A stretch of 64,000 bases of DNA, from NCBI GenBank assembly GCA_021613335.1, contig JAJTWR010000317.1, positions 420,001-484,000 of the forward strand, written 5' to 3'. The notes under the pieces are model-generated. The model was not told the origin of the DNA, made no database searches, and saw nothing but the letters and a program-made list of their open reading frames with translations. This DNA is from Whitmania pigra. Lineage: Eukaryota > Annelida > Clitellata > Hirudinida > Haemopidae. This document shows positions 54,661 through 64,000 of the stretch, in pieces; position 1 is the first letter of the stretch; each line of letters starts with the position of its first letter. Both the position numbers and the translations under genes were made by a program.

Positions 54661-56520
54661 TTACATTGCCCAACAACTTTTTAACACAAAACCTAGTACC
54701 ATTTCAAAGTTTTGTTTGGGTTTGGTCGACGTTACGTAGTAAAATAATTGGAAATTATTAAAAGACGGTGTGGTGGCTGGGTTCAATGAGTTTAAGAACT
54801 CTTGTGGGAAATTGACAACCTCCTCAGCATCTACAACGGTATCGATTGACGTGTATTTATTGTCTGGACCTGGTAACATTGATAGCATTTTATTATTGAT
54901 TTCATGAACATTTTTGGCAGCAAGAATTGCCCTCTCTCGCAACCAGTTTGAACGTTCATAGTTTGTAGAAACCGTTAGATAAAGTGCATCAATTAATTCT
55001 GCTACTGTAGAAACCAGGTTACAAAAATCTGACGAGAGTTGAATATCCCTTGAAGAATTGACAATTAATCTATCTTCTCCAATATCCAGAGTTCCTCCCA
55101 TCAAGATGTTATTTTCACTCAAATCTCTGAGAGTAATGTCAAGGACTCTTGTGTGCCATAGTGCATTCGTCACAAACAATTAATGTACATGTTCTGAGGA
55201 CTTGCGCCCCAACGCTTGATTTGCTTATGTTGCAGGTAGGACTTTCTTGTCTGCCGATGTCAAGTGGCAATATTAATGCAGAACGGGTTGTCCTTCCCCT
55301 ACCACTTACGTTGCCGCAATTCCTGAGGAGGCAATAGCAAAAGCAATTTCTCTCTTAGCCCTGATTTCAGCCAGAAATAAAATGGTTAAATATGTTTTTC
55401 CTATGACTCCAGAGGCATCAAAGAAATTGATACCGCCTTGTTGTTTTGCTAATCGATCAGTGATAATTTGGTATGCTATTGTTTGATCTTGATTTAAAAG
55501 ATTTTTGTTTGCTTCGTAGGCTATTATTCTCTTTGACGTAGTTTTTTTCACGTGAGGCATGTATTCACAACGTCTTTCCGATCTCGCATTGGTGCAGGCA
55601 GGCCGAGTTAATGTTTTATTGGTCATGGCCAAACATTTATCTTCCAGAATAATTAAAGCTCTGTTGAAAATATTTGAACTCAACAGAATTTTTCTCCGAA
55701 CTTGATTGAGTATATTCTCACTTAGGGCCTCCTTACATTATTCCCATAAAATGTGCGGATTTGATGGACTGCACGTAGTCAATATAATAACAAAAAGGCT
55801 TCTTATTTGTTCTGGGAAAGAAATTAGTTCTGCATATCGCAATGCGTCACCCCAGTGGTTGTCTCCTTCTAATAAACCCAACTTCTGACAGGCCTCTCCA
55901 AATGTCTGGCACACTTCACCATTTATTGTTCGGAGATCTACAAAAGATTTTGGTCTGGTACTGAGTGTAGAAGCGTCCTAAGGTAAAAGCATTCAGCGTT
56001 ATTAGGGTGAACAGTGTATACTCGACCCAATGCGTCACTCGTGTCTGCATCATTTCCAGGATTTTCTGATTTTCCTTTTACAGAAAAGTTTCCTCGATGC
56101 ATTCCAGGTGTAATATTTTGGTATCTTAGGATACAGCAAAGTCCTTGCAAATGTATTTACATCTGGATCGATAATTTGATAAATCAGCCATAACGTCCAA
56201 CTTACAAATGCCATCGGTGTGTTTTGCTAAATTACTTACAAGCTCACATGCATCAATTTCGTCTTCTTCATCGATATGCTGTTGATCAATGCTGCGAGTA
56301 TCTAGCAAGTTAGCTGCTTTATGTATCGTTTTCAGGCAGAACTTTTGCTCTCCAGGAGAACATCTTTTATCCTATTTTTAATAGTCTATTTCTTGTGCAG
56401 AAACTTGAAGAGACGTGAATGTAAGCTCATTAAATAACTTTGCGACAAAACTCATTTGTGGGCTGTCCACTTCAAGAAATGCCATCCCATCTGCAATTGG
56501 TTTCAGCGACATCAAAACTT
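54661..56520 (-). mobile_element. Degenerate Helitron (helicase domain remnants)
   Basis: Minus-strand fragments in correct Helitron order: KYICKDFAV (about 56150), GRVYTVHPNNAECFYLRTLL (55938-56150), then a segment equivalent to NGEVCQTF.EACQKLGLL..DNHW.DALRYA (55750-55930), then the Pif1-like helicase start LNQDQTIAYQIITDRLAKQQGG with a Walker A site altered to ASGVIGKTY (55306-55683), and finally RERAILAAKNVHEINNKML...VNFPQEFLNSLNPA (54661-55179). Stop codons and frameshifts separate the pieces and the Rep nickase part is absent, so it cannot move by itself. The CTRR/hairpin 3' end was not located. Confidence 0.85.
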
Positions 56521-56644
56521 CGTTTTAAAGTTTTAAATATTTTTTTAAATGTTTTTTTGTGTCTTTTTTTGTGTTGAAATATCTCAAAAATAACAAAACA
56601 TTTTGTAATAAAACAATTGAAATATTTCACGCTTACATCTCTAA

Positions 56645-56856
56645 GCATGACTACCTGCTCAATTTCAAAGCCGTTCCCGGTTGTACTGCAATACCGAGTC
56701 GACGCGCCGGAGTAGCCAGGACCAGCCGAGGCACCATTAGTTTACAAAAATAGCTTTACATCAACATCCTCCTCATGGAGAATGTAGAAAAACTAGAAAT
56801 TGATGACAAGCCTACAAAATGGCTTGAGCTACCAGAAGTAGCTTTACCTCCACCAG
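56645..56856 (+). repeat. Dispersed exon-like repeat, copy 2, with intact start codon and splice donor
   Basis: This segment matches 36589-36787 in inverse orientation. Unlike copy 1 it holds an ATG at 56775 opening a 27-codon frame (MENVEKLEID...KWLELPEVALPPP) that ends exactly at a good donor CACCAG|GTAAAT. That looks like the first coding exon plus leader of a real gene, but no downstream exon is visible in the next 2.6 kb. It lies on the 5' side of the dead Helitron. Gene-fragment capture by a Helitron is a possible explanation. Confidence 0.55.
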
Positions 56857-59520
56857 GTAAATTTTGTAAAATAAACTCTATGACCATTTTCTAAATGAAC
56901 ACTGAGGTTGGAAAACAGTTGGGTGTCTTATGTGAATTAGAAATCTTGGAAGCCGCTTCATTAGTGCTAATGTAATAACCTAACTGGTACATCATTACTT
57001 CATCTTTGTTTCTCATTACCTATGCCGAAAACTGCCATATCACTTATGTTAATATACTTGCACAAGGATTTAATTGAATTCACACTGTTAAAGTACTCAA
57101 CATTGATGTGTAAACACTTTTGGCAACATTGGAGAAAATGGCACAATAAAAAATTTAAAATATTTAAATAATTATGTCCGCAGAAACTCTAGCGGGGTTC
57201 CAAAGGTTTGCATGAACGGAATTGCAACTTTACCGACCGGTTTGCAGGGGCGCAATTTTTTTACGTGACTAATAAAAAATCGCAAAAATAAGCATCAATA
57301 AGAAATGACATACTGTGCGAAGTTGTGCAAACTGTATAAGCAAACTTCCATATGTAAAATAACATTTTCAAGGACCACGATATTTGCAACAAATATAACG
57401 TTTTAATAAAAAGTTAAAATTGTAAATTATAAATTATAAAACGGAAAATTTACAATACAAACTAAAAGCTTGTCATGAATATTAATCAGCATGCGCCCGA
57501 ACTCAAAATAATGTATCGATTGTTTTGCAAAATAGACAAAACTGACCCCACAGTCAACGTACTCAAGTCTTTCAAATTTCAATAAAATCGGTTCAGGATT
57601 TAACATAACATAACGTAACATAACAATTATTTATAGTGCTTAAGAAGACCTGGATCTGTGTAATAACCACTGTATAAGAAATATACACACATACAAGATC
57701 CTTATTTTATATACACAGATTGTGAAAAATCAAAACATTTTATTGTCTTTAGTACTTGTTTTATTTTTACTTGTTTTGGAAGAACATATTCTTTGACAAA
57801 ATTGTATATGATAGGAGGTTATCATTTTGAATTCATCATCCATAAATACATTAGAATCAAGTAAAATGACACAAAATGTTTTTAGCGCAAGCCTATGTAA
57901 TAATTAAGAATTAATCAATGTAAACCTATGTTATTCAAAGTTTTTTTTTTAATTTTGTATTTATCCGATTTTTTGAGTGCCTTGTGTATCCGGGTAAGAT
58001 GTGAAGGCATTTCTTAATCGATCCACCATTTATATAGCGCCCCTACCCGAGGGCACTCCCTGGCGGGGCGGGCTGAGTTGCGATCATGACACATAATGAC
58101 TGTTGTTATTACCGCCACATGAACGAATGCTACCCATTCGGTTAAACTGGAATGTAAATCTAAGTTCTACTCTGAACATCTACAAAGGTACACAGGCTCT
58201 GTGTCTCAACAAACCACGTCAGAAAATAACAATGTAATTGAGGAGATGTTACGTTTAACTTGCAGACCTTTTATTATGGAAGGCTTGATTCAAAAGCCGA
58301 TGTACCAGTTGGGGACCTGATGTCCTTTATTACCCACACGTGAGTGAAGTATAGTTACTGAGTGGTGCACTTTCAGGCCACAAGCCTTAAACCTTTCATT
58401 AAGTCCCTTATGCGGAAAAAAGACATTTTAATTTGACAGCCTTAACAGATAAGTCAGATAAAATCTTCATCTAAAAGTCATTTAAACGCAACTAAAGATC
58501 TGAACAAGTAGCTTTTTAATGTTTCCGAATGTTCGTTATGTTCATTGCTGTTCAGTAACAAACGATTGCAAGCAGACCGAGTGTTGTGAATTCTGATGCA
58601 AACACAACTATAATATTCTCATATTGAATGCGTTTATTTTATGAATAAAACTCATTTTTGTCATTTTCATGGAAGTAAAAGTGAAAGACGTCGAAATTTA
58701 TTTGCCATTTGCCATATGGCCCTTTCAATTATTTGTAGGAAAACCAGCCTAACGTAAATATCTGCCAAGTTTTCAATTCAGAAGTTGAAAGCCATCATGC
58801 AGATAAGGTCGGATTTAAATTGTTAGAAATTTCATTACTTTAAAATAGTATACGTTATAATTACTGTAACTGACCAGTAATTAAAAGACCAAAATATCAA
58901 AGGACCATTTTAAGCGTTTGTCAAAATATAAGATGAAATATGAAGTGATCAATATGAAACACATAGCTGTGTCATGCTTCATTAAACATTAGAGTTAATT
59001 ATTATTATTTTTTTAAGAATGCCAATGTTTAACAGACGTAAAAATGCACGCATAAATGTTATTTATTAGTTAATATTTCATTGCAAAGAACACCCTGACC
59101 ATTGGCAACCAAACCCATATTCAATTACATTCAAGCAAATTGCGACTTTAAAAACCCATGACAAGATATTTTAATTATTTATTGAATAATAATAAATAAT
59201 AATCATAATAATAACAATATTTAAGAACAATTATTTTGTGACTATAATATTTAATAACTTGTATTTCCTGATATTCCTCCAGACACAACGCATATGACGT
59301 TGACAAGTGAGACAGCCAATGGATCTGATGAAATATTTATTAACTTTCAACCATATTTTATAGCCATATTTTAATACCACCCTCGGAGCAATCGAACGGA
59401 TATGTCGCCATTGATGTCTTTAAAAGACGCGACGCTAGCAGACACTTTGTGTTTGCATTTAGGTTCCGAGATCGTCAGTTAAAACACATTGAAATAATTT
59501 AATTGTTTATAACGGATAAA
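56857..59520. other. Gene-free stretch upstream of the PAN-array gene
   Basis: No coding exon can be supported. A GC-rich patch near 58028-58075 (TATATAGCGCCCCTACCCGA...) resembles the conserved part of common invertebrate dispersed repeats. A TATA-like CTTTAAAAG about 100 bp before the next start codon may belong to the PAN-array promoter. Confidence 0.4.
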
Positions 59521-61725
59521 ATGAATATGATGTTATTATTAAACATCGTAATCACTTTAACTGTAATTTTCAACGAAGGAGCAAGTTCAGGTCGGATATG
59601 AATGTTGATTCTCTATTTGTCTAACAAAATAACAATTTCACTTTGAATTTCAACAGCTGACCTACGATGCTGGACAGTTACTGAACAGCAGCACTACACT
59701 GACCAAGGACTAAACCAAGCTCCATTCAATGATCTCGATTCTTGTATCAACCACTGCCTCAGCTTGCCTCAGTGTTCTATTGTTGACTTCGACACAGAGA
59801 CATCACCAAAATGCTGGGTGCAAAAGAAAATATTCCTTCCAACGAGAACAGCCTTGAGGCCAAAAAAAAGTGTAACCAATTATATGCTGGACAGAAAGTG
59901 CAAGGGTTTGCTACCTGCAGTGGGTAAGAATAAACATCGATAAGTGTCTTTTAATTTCTGGGATCAATTATTTTTTATTTATTAATTATTATTAATTAAA
60001 AATAATTAATTAAAATTATTAATTTTTTAGACATCGGTTGTTGGAGTATCACTCCTAAAATGCATTACACTGATTTGGGACTTGACCAGGTGCCCCTCAA
60101 TGATTTGTTTTCTTGTTTGAATCATTGTATTGGCCTTCCTCAGTGCGGAGCAGTAGATTTTGATGAAGCGACGAAACCAAAGTGCTGGGTTCAGTTGAAA
60201 ACATTTGAAGTTAAAACAAGTGCTCTGAAACCCAAAGATACAGTAACAAATTACATTTTAAAAAGATCCTGCTTGAAACCACAAAATCTCTTCGGCGTCA
60301 GCAAATGTAAGTAATTTAAAATGGATTGACAGATGACAAGACTTCCAAACAAATTTCACAGATTTACAACAGTGCTGGAGAGAAAAACCGCGATATCACT
60401 ACACAGGCTTGGGTCTTGATCCAATGCCGTTCAACGATGTTTCATCTTGTGCGAGCTCGTGCTTAAGCCTTCCTCAGTGTGGCACTATCGACATTGACCT
60501 TAATACAAATCCTATATGCTGGGTTCAAAAAAAAACGTTTGCTGTTGATGACAAAGATATCAAACCTCTCGCTTCGGCCACAAACTATGTCCTCGACAGA
60601 AATTGTTATAATGGGCTTCTTGAGCAAGGTCATATCAACAATTGTACATTTATTTTTACATAATATTATATAAACAACGTTGTGTTTTAATTTAAATTAT
60701 TCAAGACCTGCAATGCTGGATTTCTACTCCGAAAATGCACTACACCGACCAAGGACTCAACCAAACTTCCTTCAATGATCTTGGTTCCTGCCTGGCTTAT
60801 TGTAACTCACTGCCTCAATGTGCTGCTATCGACATGGACACAGAGACATCTGGAAAATGCTGGGTGCAAAGAGGATTATTTGAAGCTACCAAGAAAGCTC
60901 TGAAACCCAAGAATTCTGTAACAAATTACCTCCTTGATAAATACTGTCGGGATCTCACCTCCACTGTTGGTGGGTGAAATGTTTTTTATTCAATAAGAAT
61001 TGCATTAAAATAATATTGCGTAAAACTGTGAATTTCAGACCTTTCATGTTGGACTGTGAACAATAGACAACATTATACCGGCTTGGGTTTGAATCAAGTT
61101 CCAGTGAACGATTTAAAAGATTGTCTCGTTTATTGCCTCACACAGCCAAACTGTCATGCTGTAGATTTTGATTCGGCAACAAATCCAAAATGTTGGGTTC
61201 AGAAGAAAGTATTTGAAATCAACATCAAGGAAGTGAAACCAAAAGAATCTAATATAAACTTCCTCCTCAAACGATCCTGTTACAAAGTAGTTGATACCCC
61301 AAAACCTTCAAAAGTGCCTGAAAGACCTGCCTTATCAAAAGGTTCAATAATTATTTATAAATAATGTCATTTACCGTGGAACATAAAAAAATTATCTTAA
61401 TGCTTATGAAAACATTGTTAAAAACTAATTTATATTTCTGTTAGACTCCAGTTTGTCTGCGGTAATGAGCTGCTGGCTGACCAGAAATGACACAGGATAT
61501 TTGTACCCAGAAGTCTTTAAGCCTGTCTCCCCAAAAACTCTGAAGGAGTGTTTGTTGCATTGTTACTCTCTTCCTAACTGTAAAGTCGCAACGTTCGAGT
61601 GGTCATCACAATCTCCTTGTAAGATCATGGAGACTGATAAAGAAGTTTCATTGAGCAACTTTAAGAGAAGCCCTGGTACTGCATCATTCGTTTACAACAA
61701 GGCCTGTTCGTCTCCCAAAAACTAG
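59521..61725 (+). CDS. Secreted protein of six tandem PAN/apple-like modules (7 exons, 575 aa)
   Basis: Exons 59521-59590, 59657-59923, 60031-60306, 60362-60628, 60706-60969, 61039-61341 and 61445-61725 sum to 1728 nt. Exon 1 encodes a signal peptide (MNMMLLLNIVITLTVIF). Each later exon encodes one module of about 88-100 residues and each internal boundary is phase 1. The module consensus is CW....HYT..GL.Q.P.NDL..C...C..LPQC...D.D....PKCWVQKK.F......KP....TNY.L.R.C, giving six cysteines, as in PAN domains. Modules 1-5 are close copies; module 6 is diverged (SCWLTRNDTGYLYPEVF...LPNCKVATFEW...PCKIMET) and ends the protein. There is no membrane segment. PAN domains bind proteins or carbohydrates; this could be an adhesive, mucus or immune protein. 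The nearly perfect exon-module match implies growth by exon duplication. Confidence 0.88.
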
Positions 61726-61788
61726 TTAGTTGTCAAGACTATCGGTAACAATTAATTACTGTAATTAATCAATTTAAATTTGTACATT

Positions 61789-61794
61789 AATAAA
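61789..61794 (+). terminator. Polyadenylation signal AATAAA of the PAN-array gene
   Basis: AATAAA lies about 65 bases after the stop codon. Confidence 0.5.
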
Positions 61795-62160
61795 TTATTT
61801 TAATCATTTGATGTAATAAGGTTTTTATAACAAAAGTTATATTTCAGAATACACGGTAGAAGGAAAGTCCACGAAAGAATGGAAAACCTTGAATATTCGA
61901 AATAAGTTGTAGTTAGTTCTCAATGCATTGGTTTTGGAATTGTTAATACTGCAAACTTTCAATTTTGAAGTTAAAATTTAATTGAATAATAAAAATTAAT
62001 TAAGGCAAAAACTTTGCTTTGATGTACACGTCACAGTAACAAAAAGTTACTCTGGGTAAATAGATTCGACTCCTTGTTTGTTTCATACCTGGGAAAAACA
62101 TTTTAGATGTTGTATGGAACCGCAATTTTAGATTTATCGTCTTCATGAAAGGCTGAAGTC
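61795..62160. other. Short intergenic stretch
   Basis: AT-rich sequence with nothing I can assign. Confidence 0.4.
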
Positions 62161-63230
62161 ATTATTTTATTATTATTATTATTATAATTATAATCTATTA
62201 TATTAAATTATATTAAAAATCTATTATAATTATTATAATTATTTTTATAATCAAAGGCGCCATGTAACTCCTGCACCATGTGCATAAAAAAAGATAATGT
62301 ACATAACGTCAGAGGCGCCTTGTCTTTTCGCTGTGCCATGAAGTCCTGAAGAGGTGAGTTTCCAGGTGACGCTTGAAGAGTTCCAGGGATGGCTGGGCTC
62401 TGATGAGGGTAGGGAGTCAAATGAGTTTGTTCCAGTAGGAAAGGCATACGAGTACCCCTGCTTACGAGTGATAACCTATTCAGCGGTTGATAAAGATGAA
62501 TGGTGGAAGATGAACGAAGACCAAGTGTTTGGCGGCAATCTATAAGGTGATGGAGATAAGATAGGTCGTAGGTTGGATGTCACTAGAGTGTGATATGTCA
62601 TGAGGGCAATTTTGAAGGTGAATCGGCAACCAATGCAATTGCTTTAGGTAGTCCATACCATTGAGGGTAGGGTTAAGAAGAACAAGCTTGGCAAACATGT
62701 TTGGACATGTTGTAAGGAATGAATTAAAAAGGCAGATGTGCCGTAAAGAAGGAATTGCAATAGTCTAGACGAGAGAGAATGAGGCTGCGTGCAAGAGCAG
62801 AAGTTGTGTCAACGGAAATTAGCGGACGGATGTGTCGGATTGCCCAGATGAGATGATTGCAGGATTTGACGATAACGGCGGAATGTTTTTTAAAATTGAG
62901 TTTCGAATCATCGAGGAGTTTGAGAGTAGTAGAGAAAGAAAGGAAGGTGCCAGCGACGTTTATGGAATTTATGGAGAGGATAGAGAAAAGGCTTGCGTCG
63001 TCTGCATATTGCCGGAAAGATATATTGAAATCATGAATAATGTTGGACAAAGGTGAAGTATAGCTTGTAAAAAGCAAAGGTCCTAGGAGGACAGAGCCGT
63101 GAGGAACAACAAGAGGCAAGTGGAGAGGAAAAGTGATTACCGAGTTTGGCAAGATAAGATTGTAGCCAGGAAAATGCAACGCCATCAATTCCGAAGTCAG
63201 ACTGGAGTCTCTTTAACAATATTTGATGGT
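62161..63230 (-). mobile_element. Decayed non-LTR retrotransposon (CR1/L2-like), 3' part of the reverse transcriptase
   Basis: On the minus strand, fragments in order read WLQSYL (63031-63219), VVPHGSVLLGPLLFTSY (counterpart of GVPQGSVLGPLLF), FRQYADDASLF with the catalytic YADD core intact, then ALARSLILSRLDYCNSFFTAHLP (62724-63188), and a C-terminal segment ending HMVQELHGAFDYKNNYN (62208-62447). This is the layout of CR1/L2/Rex-type LINEs. Frames are broken at least twice and the 5' half is missing, as in typical 5'-truncated insertions. The (ATT)n-rich run at 62161-62215 sits at the element's 3' end and may be its tail. Confidence 0.85.
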
Positions 63231-64000
63231 TGATAGTATTGTTGTAAACGTGGCGAATAATTAAGTTTATAATTAATTATTTTGTAAAATTATATTCAGT
63301 ACCTTTTTCTGGGTAGTCAAAACATTATAGCACAACGAAACAAGAGTCCAGTCAGCTCAGAATCCCAAGGATCCATTCGCGTCCTTAAAAACCTCAAATC
63401 CCTTAAACACTTAACTTCGGTTATTCAGTTCCGTTAACTTATTAGTTAATAAAAAGTCGTCGTTTGGAAGAAATGCCTTCAGCAACAAATTTATATGTTT
63501 CGGAAACTTAATCAAAATCAAAGTCAACAATAATGACAAAATAATAAGTGAACGTTTTTTTGGAGTTGGGAAAAACCGTCCTTTATGCCCCCTTATTTTG
63601 CCTTCAGTACGTAAAAGACAAAATCTAGAAATACCCTAAATCCATAGGCAGGCATGCGGATCGCTAGCATCAAAGTACCAAGTTTTGACAAAACCATGTT
63701 TGAGAAATAGCAGCAAAAAAGTCATTAAATTTAAATTCTTCAATTTTTAATGTTAGTTTTTTACTTTTTTTGTGATTTTTAACTTACACTTACACTGATA
63801 AAGAACTTGATTTTTGACTGTTTGTATTTGACTTTGCTGTAGCAGTTTTCTTTCTTTTCTTTTTTTCTTGCTTTTTATGTCATTCAAAATTTAGCTTAAA
63901 TAAATATGTTAGTCAAATTCTTCTTATGAGATGTTACTTATGTTACTTTTATAAGGTGTGCGAGAACATACTAAAGATTATTTAGGGATGCGGTACACAA
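63231..64000. other. Right edge of the window, no gene seen
   Basis: AT-rich sequence with poly-T/TTTC runs near 63,760-63,880. No coding exon can be supported. Confidence 0.4.

Noticed and set aside
54661..56520. Cellular PIF1 helicase gene
   Set aside because: The motifs RVYTVHP..AECFYLR, VCQTFGEACQ and VNFPQEFLNSL are specific to Helitron RepHel proteins, and the frame is broken.
62724..63188. Host gene with YADD motif
   Set aside because: It is a broken non-LTR reverse transcriptase with an adjoining (ATT)n-rich tail.

Overview
The window looks like nuclear DNA of an invertebrate animal. It is AT-rich, the genes have many GT-AG introns (from a few dozen bases to over 1 kb), untranslated and intergenic DNA is full of (ATT)n microsatellites, and relics of hAT, Helitron, MULE-like and LINE elements are common. 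The gene set (Wnt, EIF4G2/DAP5, TEX2, MKKS/BBS6, an MTCL/SOGA-like coiled-coil protein, fibrinogen-related lectins) is metazoan. MKKS/BBS6 argues for an animal with ordinary cilia, so against a fly or nematode. I cannot name the phylum; a marine lophotrochozoan or other non-ecdysozoan is my guess. Gene models were built by hand by joining exons. For the five longest complete models (MTCL-like, MKKS, EIF4G2, TEX2, Wnt) and for two lectins and the PAN-array gene, all exon phases agree and the summed coding length divides by three.

Region 1 (0-26 kb) is ordinary housekeeping/cell-biology DNA. An MTCL/SOGA-like gene (+, 81-7667) converges on MKKS (-, 7834-11507). MKKS is head-to-head with EIF4G2 (+, about 12057-17637) over about 550 bp. 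TEX2 (+, 19157-25888) follows. Region 2 (27.4-31.3 kb) holds a complete four-exon Wnt gene on the minus strand. Region 3 (31.3-37.7 kb) has no gene I can support.

Region 4 (37.7-61.7 kb) is a cluster of small secreted proteins. Two intact genes combine a signal peptide, a PAN/apple-like cysteine module and a fibrinogen C-terminal domain (37746-39433 and 45238-48081). A decayed sister copy lies between them (39961-41320). There is also an orphan half of a C-type lectin domain (51288-51561) and a secreted protein of six tandem PAN-like modules, one per exon (59521-61725). Transposon debris separates these genes: a hAT mosaic (42.1-44.3 kb), another hAT relic (50.3-51.0 kb), a foldback MULE-like element with long subrepeated ends and a 9-bp target duplication (52945-53862), and a dead Helitron (54.7-56.5 kb). 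A duplicated exon-like segment occurs in inverted orientation at 36.6 and 56.7 kb. The right end (62.2-63.2 kb) is a decayed non-LTR retrotransposon.

The points most worth a second look are the absence of any in-frame AUG in front of the EIF4G2 MIF4G domain (implying non-AUG start, as in vertebrates), the PAN+fibrinogen secreted family with an intact/dead paralogue mix, the phase-1 PAN exon array, and the foldback transposon.
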